DNA of 64,000 nucleotides from Candidatus Merdisoma merdipullorum (GCA_018715645.1 DVLE01000015.1:1-64000), one strand, 5' to 3'. Shown: positions 42,984 through 51,460, numbered from the stretch's first letter. The notes: generated by a model not told the origin, from the sequence alone. Made by a program: numbers and translations.

Positions 42984-44758
42984 GAGAATGGATGATTACG
43001 CTCCTGGATCTGAGTCTGGCGGCGTCCCTGGCAGTGTTGGCAGTACTGCTTCTGCGTCTTGTGATCCGGCCTCTGTCCAAAAAATATTTCTACTGGCTGT
43101 GGTCGGCGGTCTTTCTCCGGGCGGTGTGTCCTTTTTCTTATTCTTCGCCGTTCAGTTTCTTTCGGCTTTTTTCTTTTATGAGGACGGAGGGAGGCCAGCT
43201 TACCGTATCCCTGGAACCCTATCAGGCAGTTCGCCTGTCCGGGATTTTGGGGTTGGGAGACGGAGCGTTTCAGGCGGGGGCGGCGTCCGCTCCTCAGGCC
43301 GGGGTGGATGCGAACATTTTTGCGTCGCAGGCTGCAGCTGGCGGCAGGATGATTTTTACAGCTTTGGCGGTGATCTGGACGGCGGGAGTGGTTGCGCTGC
43401 TGCTCTGGGGAGTGTTCTCCTGGCTGCGCATCCGCAGGAGGGCGGCGCTTGCCGTACGGACGGAAGAAGGCGTCTATGAGACCGATCAGATCTCCACAGC
43501 CTTTGTGCTGGGCTTCTTCCGGCCCCGGATCTATCTTCCGGCCGGAATCAGGGGACAGGAACGGGAATTTGTGCTTCTGCACGAGCGGATTCATCTGAGG
43601 CGTCATGATCATCAGTATAAGATGCTGGCCTGGCTGGTTGTGGTTCTTCACTGGTTTAATCCCGTTCTCTGGCTTTCCTTCGTACTTCTGACACGGGATA
43701 TGGAGATGAGCTGCGACGAGCGCGTTCTTGAGGAGGCAGGCGAAGGGCAGAAGGAAAACTATGGAGAGTTCCTGCTCTCTCTGGCGGCTCCCTCAGGCTT
43801 TCCGGCAGGAAGTCCTCTGGCCTTTGGAGAGAGTTCGGTGAAGGCAAGGATTCGCAATATCCTCAGATATAAAAAGAGAGGGAAGGCTGCCGTGATCGCG
43901 GCGGCGGTTCTGGTCGCCCTGGGAATCTGGCTCTGCCTTTCCAATCCGTCCGGCCAGGAAGCGGTGAGCGTCATCGGCGGCGCAGAAGGTCCTACGGATA
44001 TATGGGTGACTGAGGAGCCGGCCCAGCCTGAAGCGGGTACGTCCGCTTCTGATGCGGAGGGCTTTCTGACAGCCTGGGCTCAGGCGGCGGGAAGCCGGGA
44101 CGCAGACGCTGTTTACGAAATGCTTTCTCCGGAGCTTCAGGCCAGAGCGGAGGAGTTTGGGATCGAGTGGGGACAGGATGAAAATGGGGAGGAGGTTTTA
44201 ACTATGGGCTGGTCCAGTCCGTTTCTGGTATTGGATCCGGTCGTCGAAATCCTTCCTGACAGCCCGGAAGGTGTGCTGGAAGCGGAGATCACCTATCCGA
44301 GCATTACAAGCAATCCGCTTTGGTGGGTGTGGAAGGATTATCTGACGCTGGAACCGGCGGGCGATACCTACCAGGTGACAGACTGGGAGCAGCGGATGTT
44401 TTTTGAGCCAATCACTTCTTACGCGGACTTTGCGGAAGCTTATGAAAGCTGGATGCCGGATTATTTTGACGCTTCAGTTGTTGACAGAAGCTTTGCCGAG
44501 ATACTGGTGCAGCACGAACTTGCAGGCACCAATCCGGATTATTATGGGACGGCCTTTTCCAATCCCTCGGCTGGGCTTGAGGAAACTCTTCATCTGAGCG
44601 GGGGAGAGAGCCAGACGCAGATGGAAGGAGAGGGCGAAGCACTGGTGACCTACCGGTTTCAGGACGGAGAGATTCAGGCGCGGATGGTACAGCCGGGGCT
44701 TTCCGAAGGCAGTCAGATCTGGGTGCCAAAGGAGGTTATCTGGGCGGATGCGGAGTAG
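42980..44758 (+). CDS. BlaR1-like M56 family membrane metallopeptidase
   Basis: A 592-residue protein: four membrane helices (first about 7-29), with a cytosolic zinc protease loop HERIHLRRHDHQ near 200 and the MEMSCDERVLEEAG segment near 240, then a fourth helix (AAVIAAAVLVALGIWLCLS) and an outside domain. The sensor is not the penicillin-binding type: no STYK or KTG motif. Instead a segment IGGAEGPTDIWV near 332 precedes a domain of about 230 residues resembling NTF2-like/DUF4829 style folds (guess). It should cleave the adjacent BlaI-like repressor on an unknown signal. Confidence 0.85.
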   Translation: MREWMITLLDLSLAASLAVLAVLLLRLVIRPLSKKYFYWLWSAVFLRAVCPFSYSSPFSFFRLFSFMRTEGGQLTVSLEPYQAVRLSGILGLGDGAFQAGAASAPQAGVDANIFASQAAAGGRMIFTALAVIWTAGVVALLLWGVFSWLRIRRRAALAVRTEEGVYETDQISTAFVLGFFRPRIYLPAGIRGQEREFVLLHERIHLRRHDHQYKMLAWLVVVLHWFNPVLWLSFVLLTRDMEMSCDERVLEEAGEGQKENYGEFLLSLAAPSGFPAGSPLAFGESSVKARIRNILRYKKRGKAAVIAAAVLVALGIWLCLSNPSGQEAVSVIGGAEGPTDIWVTEEPAQPEAGTSASDAEGFLTAWAQAAGSRDADAVYEMLSPELQARAEEFGIEWGQDENGEEVLTMGWSSPFLVLDPVVEILPDSPEGVLEAEITYPSITSNPLWWVWKDYLTLEPAGDTYQVTDWEQRMFFEPITSYADFAEAYESWMPDYFDASVVDRSFAEILVQHELAGTNPDYYGTAFSNPSAGLEETLHLSGGESQTQMEGEGEALVTYRFQDGEIQARMVQPGLSEGSQIWVPKEVIWADAE

Positions 44759-44999
44759 GCTTTGACGGAGCCTCCAGATCCACCAGAATAATATCCGGCC
44801 CGATTTGTTTGATTTTACACCAGGGAATCTCACATTCGTTGTCTTTTCCGAGGATTCCCCAGAGTTTATCGCTTGCGGAGGTGATCAGGGCAAGAATACA
44901 GCCGTTTTTCGGATCGAGTATCAGATCGGCCACATGGCCGAGCCGCTTGCAGTCACGAATATTGATGACGTCTTTTTCACGCAGTTCACAGAAAGTCAT
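44736..44999 (-). CDS. YlmC/YmxH family PRC-barrel sporulation protein
   Basis: An 87-residue PRC-barrel protein of the YlmC/YmxH family, conserved in spore formers. Seen: FCELREKDVINIRDCKRLGH at the start, DLILDPKNGCILALI, and IPWCKIKQIGPDIILVD. The start follows GGGAGGACGCCTG. Its 3' end overlaps the convergent M56 gene by 23 bp. The exact role in sporulation is not established. Confidence 0.88.
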   Translation of the reverse strand: MTFCELREKDVINIRDCKRLGHVADLILDPKNGCILALITSASDKLWGILGKDNECEIPWCKIKQIGPDIILVDLEAPSKPTPHPPR

Positions 45000-45078
45000 C
45001 AGGCGTCCTCCCGCAGATTTTTAGTCTATCTTATGCGGGGATGCCTGTTCAGATACCTCAAATCTTAGGGAATACTAT

Positions 45079-45108
45079 TTGACAGAAAAGAGGAAATTGT
45101 ACTATACT
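45079..45108 (+). promoter_or_regulatory. SigA-type promoter of nrdR
   Basis: TTGACA (45079-45084), an 18-bp spacer and TATACT (45103-45108). The leader is about 85 nt. Confidence 0.75.
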
Positions 45109-45200
45109 ACATGTATTAAGCGGACGGCCAGAGGATTACTGTAAACTCATGATACGGTAATGCACGAAATATACGGCGGAAGAAAAGCGGGAGGTATCTT

Positions 45201-45653
45201 ATGAAGTGTCCATTTTGCAGTCAGGAGAATACGCGGGTGATCGATTCAAGACCTGCGGATGACAACAGCTCCATCAGGCGGCGACGTCTCTGCGACGCCT
45301 GCGGCAAGAGATTCACGACTTATGAGAAGATCGAGTCGATTCCTGTGATTGTGATCAAAAAGGATAACAACAGAGAGCCTTACGACCGCAGCAAGATCGA
45401 AGATGGGGTGCTGCGTGCCTGCCATAAGCGTCCGGTTCCCTTAAAGGACATCAACGCTATGATCGATACCATTGAAAGCGATATTTTCAACCGGGAGGAG
45501 CGGGAAATTCCCAGCAGTGTCATCGGCGAAATGGTGATGGACAGGCTGAAGGCGCTGGATTCAGTGGCCTATGTTCGTTTTGCTTCGGTATACCGGGAGT
45601 TTAAGGATGTCAATACCTTCTTAAGCGAGCTGAAAAAGATGCTGGATAAGTAG
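45201..45653 (+). CDS. nrdR: Transcriptional repressor NrdR
   Basis: Nucleotide-sensing repressor of ribonucleotide reductase genes. It has 150 residues. Seen: a zinc ribbon with MKCPFCSQENTRVIDSR and RRRRLCDACGKRFTTYEK, followed by the ATP-cone domain (VIKKDNNREPYDRSKIEDGV onward). The start follows GGGAGGTATCTT. No nrd gene or NrdR box is near; it leads an operon with the transporter-phosphatase fusion 17 bp downstream. Confidence 0.96.
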   Translation: MKCPFCSQENTRVIDSRPADDNSSIRRRRLCDACGKRFTTYEKIESIPVIVIKKDNNREPYDRSKIEDGVLRACHKRPVPLKDINAMIDTIESDIFNREEREIPSSVIGEMVMDRLKALDSVAYVRFASVYREFKDVNTFLSELKKMLDK

Positions 45654-45669
45654 GCGGGAAAGAACCGGT

Positions 45670-47070
45670 ATGGAAAAGAAACAGAACAGGGCGGCAGGTC
45701 ATCTGCTGGCCCTTTTTACGATTACGGTCTGGGGAACGACGTTTGTTGCCACAAAAACCATGCTTCAGGATTATGATGCGCTTCAGATTATGCTGATGCG
45801 CTTCTTTCTTGCATGGGTGGTTTTGCTTCTTCTGACCAGAAGAGTAGAAAAGCCTGCGGGGCTCAAGGAGGAAGCGGGGATCTTTGCCCTGTCCTTGTTC
45901 GGTATTACCCTGTATTATTTTTGTGAAAATATGGCCCTTACCTATACGCTGGCTTCCAACGTGAGCATTCTTCTTGCGGCGGCGCCCATCTTTACGGCGA
46001 TTCTCGCGCATATTTTCACGAAAGATGAGAAGCTTAACAAGCAGACCTGGGCGGGATTTGGAATTGCGATAGTGGGAGTTGCGCTCGTGGTGTTTAACGG
46101 AACCTATGTGCTGAAGCTGAATCCTCTGGGAGACGCCTTGTCGGTTCTGGCAGCCCTGTCCTGGGGAATCTATTCTGTGATGCTGAAAAGCTATGTGAGC
46201 CGCTATGACAGTATGTTCCTGACAAGAAGAATGGTATTCTATGCCACCCTTGTGACGGCTCCGGCGGCCATATGGGGGAAAGGGCTTCCGCCGCTTTCTC
46301 CTCTTGCCAAGGGAGAGAACCTGTTTTGTCTGTTTTTTCTGGGAATCCTGGGCAGCGCGGTCTGTTATGTGGCCTGGAATAAGGCGATAGAGCGCGTCGG
46401 ACTTGTAAATACGAACAATTATATTTATCTGAATCCCTTCATCACCATGGTGGCTGCCGCCATCGTGCTGGATGAGAATATTACCGCTGCGGGACTTGTG
46501 GGCGCGGTGCTTATCGTAGGAGGTATCTTTGTGTCGGAGTACAGAGGAAGCGGAGGACTTTTCGGGGCCTTTTATCCGAAAAAATATGTGGATTCTGCCT
46601 ATGGAATTGATTATGAGGAACTGTATAAGCAGGGCTACAGGGGAATCCTTTTTGATATTGACAATACGCTGGTGCCTCACGGAGCGCCGGCCACAAAGCA
46701 GAGCGTGGAACTGTTTGAGAGGCTTCATGAACTGGGCTTTTCCACCTGCCTGATTTCCAATAACAAGGAGCCGCGGGTGACGCCCTTCGCGGAAGCGATG
46801 CGGACGCCCTATGTCTATAAAGCGGACAAACCTGCGCGCCGTGGGTATCAGGAGGGAATGGAGCGAATGGGGACGGATCTGTCCAATACCCTGTTTGTGG
46901 GCGATCAGCTCTTTACCGACGTCTGGGGCGCCAACCGGACCGGCCTGTATTCGATCCTGGTAAAACCTATAGATCCCAGAGAGGAGATACAGATTGTTCT
47001 GAAGCGTTATCTGGAGAAAATCGTTCTGTTTTTCTATCTGAGAAAGCGTCGGTGTACCGAGGGACGCTAG
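45670..47070 (+). CDS. Fusion: EamA-type transporter plus YqeG-type HAD phosphatase
   Basis: A 466-residue single frame joining two families that are normally separate. Residues 1 to about 298 form a ten-helix DMT/EamA permease (two EamA repeats: ITVWGTTFVATK near 18 and LSWGIYSVMLKSYVSRYDS near 166). Residues from about 306 (FYPKKYVDSAYGIDYEELYK) are a complete YqeG HAD-IIIA phosphatase with motif I FDIDNTL near 328, SNN near 360 and GDQLFTDVWGANRTG near 415. No start codon with a ribosome site lies at the joint. The last about nine residues (RKRRCTEGR) are encoded by a repeat-like tail. Substrates of both halves are unknown. A sequencing frameshift is less likely because both domains are full length. 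Confidence 0.85.
   Translation: MEKKQNRAAGHLLALFTITVWGTTFVATKTMLQDYDALQIMLMRFFLAWVVLLLLTRRVEKPAGLKEEAGIFALSLFGITLYYFCENMALTYTLASNVSILLAAAPIFTAILAHIFTKDEKLNKQTWAGFGIAIVGVALVVFNGTYVLKLNPLGDALSVLAALSWGIYSVMLKSYVSRYDSMFLTRRMVFYATLVTAPAAIWGKGLPPLSPLAKGENLFCLFFLGILGSAVCYVAWNKAIERVGLVNTNNYIYLNPFITMVAAAIVLDENITAAGLVGAVLIVGGIFVSEYRGSGGLFGAFYPKKYVDSAYGIDYEELYKQGYRGILFDIDNTLVPHGAPATKQSVELFERLHELGFSTCLISNNKEPRVTPFAEAMRTPYVYKADKPARRGYQEGMERMGTDLSNTLFVGDQLFTDVWGANRTGLYSILVKPIDPREEIQIVLKRYLEKIVLFFYLRKRRCTEGR
47045..47068 (-). repeat. Solo tail of the hairpin element family within a gene end
   Basis: AGCGTCGGTGTAC (47045-47057) is identical to the outer 13 bases of element A2 (11355-11367). It supplies the last codons and sits at the stop codon of the transporter-phosphatase fusion. 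Confidence 0.55.
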
Positions 47071-47107
47071 GGACGCAGATTAAGTAATAAAACCATCATG
47101 AAAGGAA

Positions 47108-48190
47108 ATGAGAGATTTGAGACAGGAAGAACTGACAGCTTTACTGGAAGAACGGGATCTGGATGCGGCGCTCGTGTCCTGTCCGGCAAATATCCGCTAT
47201 CTGAGCGGCTTTGTGGGAACGGAGAGTTATCTCTATTTGTCGAAGGAGAGGGGAGTAATCCTGACGGACAGCCGCTACACGCTTCAGGCAAAGGAGGAGG
47301 CCAAGGGTTTTGAAGTCCAGACCATAGGAGGAGGACGGGGCTATGGCTCCCTTCTCGCGGAGCTTATTCTGCGGGATCGGGTAAGAGCTCTTGGCTTTGA
47401 GGAGAATTCCATGCTGTATGGGACGGTGAGAAAGCTTCAGAAGGAAGCGGGACTGGCGCCTGCCTGCTGGAAACCTCTGGGCGATACGCTTTCTTTGCTT
47501 CGGGCAGTCAAGCGTCCGGAGGAGATTGAAAAGATGGAGCGGGCGGAGCGGATCGGCGACGAGGCCTTTTCCTATATTTTAAATGAACTGAAGCCCGGCG
47601 TGACAGAGCTTCAGATAGCCGCGAAGCTGGAGTATTTTATGCGGAGCCAGGGAGCGGAGGGGACGAGCTTCGACACGATTGTGGCTTCCGGTCTGCATTC
47701 CGCGATGCCCCATGCGGTTCCTACAGAAAAGCCGCTGGAAAAAGGAGATTTTGTCACGATGGATTTCGGCTGCAAATATCAGGGCTATTGCTCCGATATG
47801 ACGCGGACTGTCGTGATCGGAAAGGCGGATGAGAAGCAGAAGGAGCTTTACCGGATTGTCCTGGAAGCGCAGGAGGCGGCTCTTTGCGGGCTTCGTCCGG
47901 GAATGACGGGAGCCGAAGGGGACCGTCTCGCCAGAGATGTGATCGAAAAGGCGGGCTACGGGGAATATTTCGGACATGGTCTGGGACACTCGGTAGGTTT
48001 GGAGATCCATGAACGCCCGGCCCTTTCTGCCCGTGATAAAACGGTGCTTCTTCCGGGGATGATAGAGACGGTGGAGCCGGGGATTTACATTCCGGGCTTC
48101 GGCGGCGTACGCATTGAGGATATGGTGACGCTTACGCAGTCCGGTATTCGGAATCTGACGTCGTCGCCCAAGGAGCTGATTGAGCTATAA
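47108..48190 (+). CDS. M24 family Xaa-Pro peptidase
   Basis: Cytosolic two-metal aminopeptidase of the aminopeptidase P/Xaa-Pro dipeptidase type, 360 residues. An N-terminal creatinase-like domain (VSCPANIRYLSGFVGTESYL) is followed by the pita-bread domain with metal ligands in DFGCKYQGYCSDMTRT near 221, HGLGHSVGLEIHERP near 294, and ETVEPGIYIPG with EDMV at the end. The start follows GAAAGGAA. It precedes efp, a common pairing in Firmicutes, and may act on Pro-containing peptides. Confidence 0.93.
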   Translation: MRDLRQEELTALLEERDLDAALVSCPANIRYLSGFVGTESYLYLSKERGVILTDSRYTLQAKEEAKGFEVQTIGGGRGYGSLLAELILRDRVRALGFEENSMLYGTVRKLQKEAGLAPACWKPLGDTLSLLRAVKRPEEIEKMERAERIGDEAFSYILNELKPGVTELQIAAKLEYFMRSQGAEGTSFDTIVASGLHSAMPHAVPTEKPLEKGDFVTMDFGCKYQGYCSDMTRTVVIGKADEKQKELYRIVLEAQEAALCGLRPGMTGAEGDRLARDVIEKAGYGEYFGHGLGHSVGLEIHERPALSARDKTVLLPGMIETVEPGIYIPGFGGVRIEDMVTLTQSGIRNLTSSPKELIEL

Positions 48191-48196
48191 AAGGGC

Positions 48197-48225
48197 TTGA
48201 AAAAGCAAAGGTTTTATTATAGAAT
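48197..48225 (+). promoter_or_regulatory. SigA-type promoter of efp
   Basis: TTGAAA (48197-48202), a 17-bp spacer and TAGAAT (48220-48225), about 100 bp ahead of efp. Confidence 0.75.
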
Positions 48226-48326
48226 AAATCCAGGTAATTGTTCATTCAGACAGTTGCAGAATAAAATTTCATGCACAGAAACGGGAAGAAGGACTGTGCT
48301 TAATACACTAGGAGGACGAGTTAAGA

Positions 48327-48884
48327 ATGATTTCAGCAGGAGATTTTAGAAACGGCGTTACGCTTGAGATTGAAGGAAACGTATACCAGATTCTGGAGTT
48401 TCAGCATGTAAAGCCGGGCAAAGGCGCGGCTTTTGTGAGAACGAAGCTTAAAAATATCATCAACGGAGGCGTGGTTGAGAAGACCTTCCGTCCCACCGAG
48501 AAATTCCCGCAGGCAAGAATTGACCGTGTGGAGATGCAGTATCTCTACTCTGACGGCGATCTGTTCCACTTTATGAATACAGAGACCTACGATCAGATCG
48601 CGCTGAACGCAGAGGACATCGGAGATTCTCTGAAGTTCGTAAAAGAGAATGAGATGGTTAAGGTATGTTCCTACAATGGAAATGTATTCGCGGTTGAGCC
48701 GCCTCTGTTTGTAGAGCTGGAGATCACCGATACGGAGCCGGGCTTCAAGGGCGACACGGCTACCGGAGCTACCAAGCCGGCTACTGTAGAGACTGGCGCG
48801 GTTGTTTACGTTCCGCTGTTCGTGGATCAGGGAGACAAGATCAAGATCGATACCCGTACAGGAGAGTATCTTTCCAGAGTATAA
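48327..48884 (+). CDS. efp: Translation elongation factor P
   Basis: Rescues ribosomes stalled on polyproline. It has 185 residues and three beta-barrel domains. Domain I carries the tip loop [14 protein letters not shown] near 28, whose lysine contacts the P-site tRNA and may be modified. The C-terminus is the standard [17 protein letters not shown]. The start follows AGGAGGACGAGTTAAGA. No modification gene is adjacent. Confidence 0.97.
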   Translation: MISAGDFRNGVTLEIEGNVYQILEFQHVKPGKGAAFVRTKLKNIINGGVVEKTFRPTEKFPQARIDRVEMQYLYSDGDLFHFMNTETYDQIALNAEDIGDSLKFVKENEMVKVCSYNGNVFAVEPPLFVELEITDTEPGFKGDTATGATKPATVETGAVVYVPLFVDQGDKIKIDTRTGEYLSRV

Positions 48885-49008
48885 GATTGGAATGAGCGTT
48901 TAGACGAAAAGGGCTGTCCATTGGCTGAGAGCGGCGTTTGCGCCGCGGGCCGTGTACAGCCCTTTATGCTTTCGGGGTTCGGATATTGAAACGAGGGGGG
49001 ATAACAAT

Positions 49009-49540
49009 ATGAGAAGGCTGCCCTATGGGGCATACGGCTATCGAATTGATGAAAAGCAGAGGCGCCGCAGAAGGTTCTGGCGCCGGTTTGGCTTCTCTTT
49101 GCTGCTGCTGGTGGAAATCAGGCCGCTGGAGGCGAGTATGCCCTTGTCAATTATGGGTAGCGCATTACCAATATTACACGGGAGGAAAAGGCCGCACCGA
49201 TCATTTTGACATTCGCCTGAAAGACGGGCAGGAGTTTTCGCTTGGAAGCGTGGAGCTGGCGGCGTTTCAAAGGGATGCTTTTGAAAGCTGGGTGGACAGG
49301 GGCGATGAAATTACTCTCTGGATAGACAGGGAGGAAGACGGAGTTTTTGGAGGAACGGAGGTAATCGAGGTCTGGAGCGATGACATCGGCTATCTGACCT
49401 ATGAAAGCTGTCAGGAGGCGCGTGAAAGGCACAGCAGGGAACTTAGGCGGTTCGCACCCATATTCCTGTGCGTTTCTCTGTGTTCCGTCGCGTACGCAGA
49501 CAGGATTATGTGGAAGCGGCTGAAAAGAGAAGAAGAATAG
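49009..49540 (+). pseudogene. Decayed membrane protein gene, frameshifted
   Basis: An ATG at 49009 behind GAGGGGGGATAACAAT opens MRRLPYGAYGYRIDEKQRRR then a hydrophobic stretch (SLLLLV), after which the frame loses sense. A second frame gives GEYALVNYG and a stop near 49158. A third frame from about 49155 to 49540 reads sensibly (GRTDHFDIRLKDGQEFSLGS, then EITLWIDREEDGVFGGTEVI) with a C-terminal helix (FAPIFLCVSLCSVAYA). Protein-like sequence in successive frames suggests two small indels in one original gene of about 175 residues. I do not recognise the family. Confidence 0.55.
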
Positions 49541-49576
49541 GAAAAAGAAAGGGTTGTCGGGAAATAGATAACTCTA

Positions 49577-49835
49577 TACAAAGCAGAACTTTGCGGATAT
49601 GCACCGTAGAAAAGAGAGGGTTTCTGCGGATACAAAACAGGACTTTGCGATATGCACCGTAGAAAAGAGAGGGTTTCTACGGATGCAAAGCAGGACTTTG
49701 CGGATATGCACCGTAGAAAAGAGAAAATTTCTACGGATACAAAGCAGAACTTTGTGGATATGCACCGTAGAAAAGAGAAAATTTCTACGGATACAAAACA
49801 AGATTCGGCGGATTTCTTCCGTAGAGCCGCCGACC
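49577..49835 (+). repeat. Tandem array of a 54-bp stem-loop unit, about 4.7 copies
   Basis: Units start at 49577, 49631, 49684, 49738 and (partial, degenerate) 49792. Each has TACAAAGCAG, GATATGCA, and an inverted repeat CCGTAGAAA ... TTTCTACGG around 8 bases. Copy 1 has a G-U compatible change in the stem. Copy 2 is 53 bp, which breaks any reading frame, so coding is unlikely even though several frames are open. There are no unique spacers, so it is not a CRISPR array. Confidence 0.85.
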
Positions 49836-49851
49836 AAGGTTCCGCTTGCTC

Positions 49852-49881
49852 TTGTCATAAATATTTTTTCTATGGTATAAT
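49852..49881 (+). promoter_or_regulatory. Possible promoter into the noncoding patch
   Basis: TTGTCA (49852-49857), an 18-bp spacer and TATAAT (49876-49881). It reads into 49890-50190, which has no gene on this strand. The -10 lies in a palindrome. Confidence 0.4.
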
Positions 49882-49960
49882 ACCGACAGGTATTATACTT
49901 GGAATCCCCCGGAGGGGCCATGTCCGCAGGACATGGTATAATACCGACAGGTATTATACC
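49874..49960. repeat. Two copies of the TATAAT palindrome
   Basis: GTATAATACC-GACA-GGTATTATAC at 49875-49898 and GGTATAATACC-GACA-GGTATTATACC at 49935-49960, separated by CCATGTCC-GCA-GGACATGG (49918-49936), another inverted repeat. The right flank CGCGCCGC is shared with the pyrH palindrome at 6005-6030. Confidence 0.75.
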
Positions 49961-50121
49961 GCGCCGCATGGCATCCGGAGCGGAGCGACCATGTCCGAAG
50001 GACCGTGTGCATTAATTTACCATGTTGTATTGGATTTCTCAGGCCTGCTATTCGGATAAAGGAGCACCCTTCAAAATCCAAACAAGGGGTTTTTGCGCCC
50101 TGAAATAAAGAGTTAAGAAAA

Positions 50122-50186
50122 GGATGAGACGATTCCGCAAGGAATCCGGGCTTAAAAAGCCCGAATTCTGCGGGAACGTCTCATCC
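50122..50186 (-). terminator. Long hairpin terminator of tRNA-Arg
   Basis: GGATGAGACG at one end pairs with CGTCTCATCC at the other, and the stem continues with few mismatches to CGGGCTT/AAGCCCG at the loop, nearly 30 bp. On the minus strand TTTTCTTAAC follows, so it should stop the tRNA transcript. The plus-strand exit (CTGTTTCTC) is weaker. Confidence 0.8.
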
Positions 50187-50236
50187 CTGTTTCTCAGAGG
50201 TTAAAAATCGGTATTAACCGACAACCCCTTCTCGCG

Positions 50237-50309
50237 TGCATCTGACTAGATTCGAACTAGCGGCACCTGGCGTCGGAGGCCAGTGCTCTATCCACTGAGC
50301 TACAGATGC
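50237..50309 (-). tRNA. tRNA-Arg(CCG)
   Basis: A 73-nt cloverleaf on the minus strand: acceptor GCATCTG/CAGATGC, D arm GCTC/GAGC, anticodon stem CTGGC/GCCAG with loop CTCCGAC (anticodon CCG, reading CGG), and T arm GCTAG-TTCGAAT-CTAGT. The discriminator is A and CCA is not encoded. CGG is common in these genes, so the tRNA is likely needed. tRNA genes are frequent integration sites, and the flank toward 49.5 kb is repeat-rich. Confidence 0.95.
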
Positions 50310-50327
50310 AGATTGGCTACTTGAGTT

Positions 50328-50356
50328 ATTCTACACCAAAACATTGAATTGTGCAA
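50328..50356 (-). promoter_or_regulatory. Promoter of tRNA-Arg
   Basis: On the minus strand: TTGCAC (50356-50351), a 17-bp spacer and TAGAAT (50333-50328), 18 bp before the tRNA. Confidence 0.75.
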
Positions 50357-50380
50357 GCAAAAAATACTATAAAAAAGTTC

Positions 50381-50409
50381 TTGAAAAAGTAAAAATATTC
50401 CAGTATAAT
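50381..50409 (+). promoter_or_regulatory. SigA-type promoter of the DUF5688-like gene
   Basis: TTGAAA (50381-50386), a 17-bp spacer and TATAAT (50404-50409), 83 bp before the start. Confidence 0.8.
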
Positions 50410-50491
50410 ATAAATATCTTCTCACGATGCAGCGTATCGCTGCAAAATTCCCTATAAAAGTATAAAAATAAGAAAAAGAAAGGATGAGCAA

Positions 50492-51382
50492 ATGAATTAT
50501 CAGGAATTTGTAGGTTCCGTGACGGGGTTTTTGAGGGAATCTCTGCCCTGCGGAACGAAGCTGGAGATGATTCCTCTGGAAAAAAACAATGGAGTGATTA
50601 TGGACGGACTTTCTATCCGCAGACAGGGACAGAAGGTGGCTCCGACGATTTACATGGACGCGTATTACCGGGATTACCTGGGCGGGCGTTCCCTTAAGGG
50701 CATTTGCGATCAGATACTGGAATGCTGCGAAGACAAAGGTTTTGAGGAAAGATTTGACGCAGACTTTTTCACGGATTATGGAAAAATCCGTTCGACTATC
50801 GTGTACAAGCTTATCAATGCGGAAAAAAACAAAGATCTGCTGAACCGGATTCCCCATCTTCCGTTTCTCGATCTGGCGATTGTATTTTACAGCCTTTTGC
50901 TGGATACGCCGATGGGCAACGCCACAGTTCTGATACATAACAGTCATATGAAGCTGTGGAAGACAGGCTGCAGCGATCTGTACAGGGACGCGAAAGAAAA
51001 TGTGAAACGTCTGCTTCCGGCCAGGCTTGAAAGCATGTCGGAGGTGATATACGAACTGACCGGAGGACAGGAAAGGCCGGAGGAGACAGGGGTTCCCATG
51101 TATGTGCTTACGAACAGAAGCAGAGCTTTCGGAGCGGCCTGTATTCTCTACGATGGCGTCCTGGAAAGCTGCGCGGAACGATTCGGGGAATCCTTCTACA
51201 TGCTTCCGAGCAGTGTGCATGAAGTGATTATGGTGCCTGCTTCAGCGGTAGGGAACGAGGAGGAGCTGACTTCCATGGTCCGGGACATCAATAGGACGCA
51301 GGTCCGGGACACGGAGATACTTTCTGATAACGTCTATCTTTATTCGCCCGTTTCCGGGCAGTTTACCCTTGTAAAAGCATAG
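50492..51382 (+). CDS. DUF5688-like protein of unknown function
   Basis: A 296-residue soluble protein without signal or membrane helix. The N-terminal part (LEMIPLEKNNGVIMDGLSIR near 30, PTIYMDAYYRDYLGGRSL near 50) and the C-terminal LPSSVHEVIMVPASAVGNEE near 236 match what I recall of DUF5688 proteins, common in Lachnospiraceae and often present in several copies. No catalytic motif is evident. The start follows AAAGAAAGGATGAGCAA. It is monocistronic with its own strong promoter. Confidence 0.6.
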   Translation: MNYQEFVGSVTGFLRESLPCGTKLEMIPLEKNNGVIMDGLSIRRQGQKVAPTIYMDAYYRDYLGGRSLKGICDQILECCEDKGFEERFDADFFTDYGKIRSTIVYKLINAEKNKDLLNRIPHLPFLDLAIVFYSLLLDTPMGNATVLIHNSHMKLWKTGCSDLYRDAKENVKRLLPARLESMSEVIYELTGGQERPEETGVPMYVLTNRSRAFGAACILYDGVLESCAERFGESFYMLPSSVHEVIMVPASAVGNEEELTSMVRDINRTQVRDTEILSDNVYLYSPVSGQFTLVKA

Positions 51383-51431
51383 AAGAACTCTGTGTTGATG
51401 AAAATGTTCACAGAATTGTCACAATTTAAGG

Positions 51432-51460
51432 TTGCCTTTTTCCGGTAAGTTTGCTACAAT
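51432..51460 (+). promoter_or_regulatory. Promoter of the SH3-domain protein
   Basis: TTGCCT (51432-51437), a 17-bp spacer and TACAAT (51455-51460) with TGC just before the -10. Confidence 0.65.

Noticed and set aside
42980..44758. Calling the M56 protein a beta-lactam sensor (BlaR1/MecR1)
   Set aside because: The outside domain lacks STYK and KTG motifs and no beta-lactamase adjoins, so only the protease half is BlaR1-like.
49577..49835. CRISPR array
   Set aside because: Units are contiguous with no unique spacers, and no cas gene is in the window.
49599..50059. Open frames reading MHRRKEKIS-type repeats through the tandem array on the plus strand, and a repeat frame on the minus strand
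   Set aside because: The unit is 54 bp, so open frames arise automatically. One 53-bp unit breaks the register, there is no ribosome site, and the conserved feature is the stem-loop.
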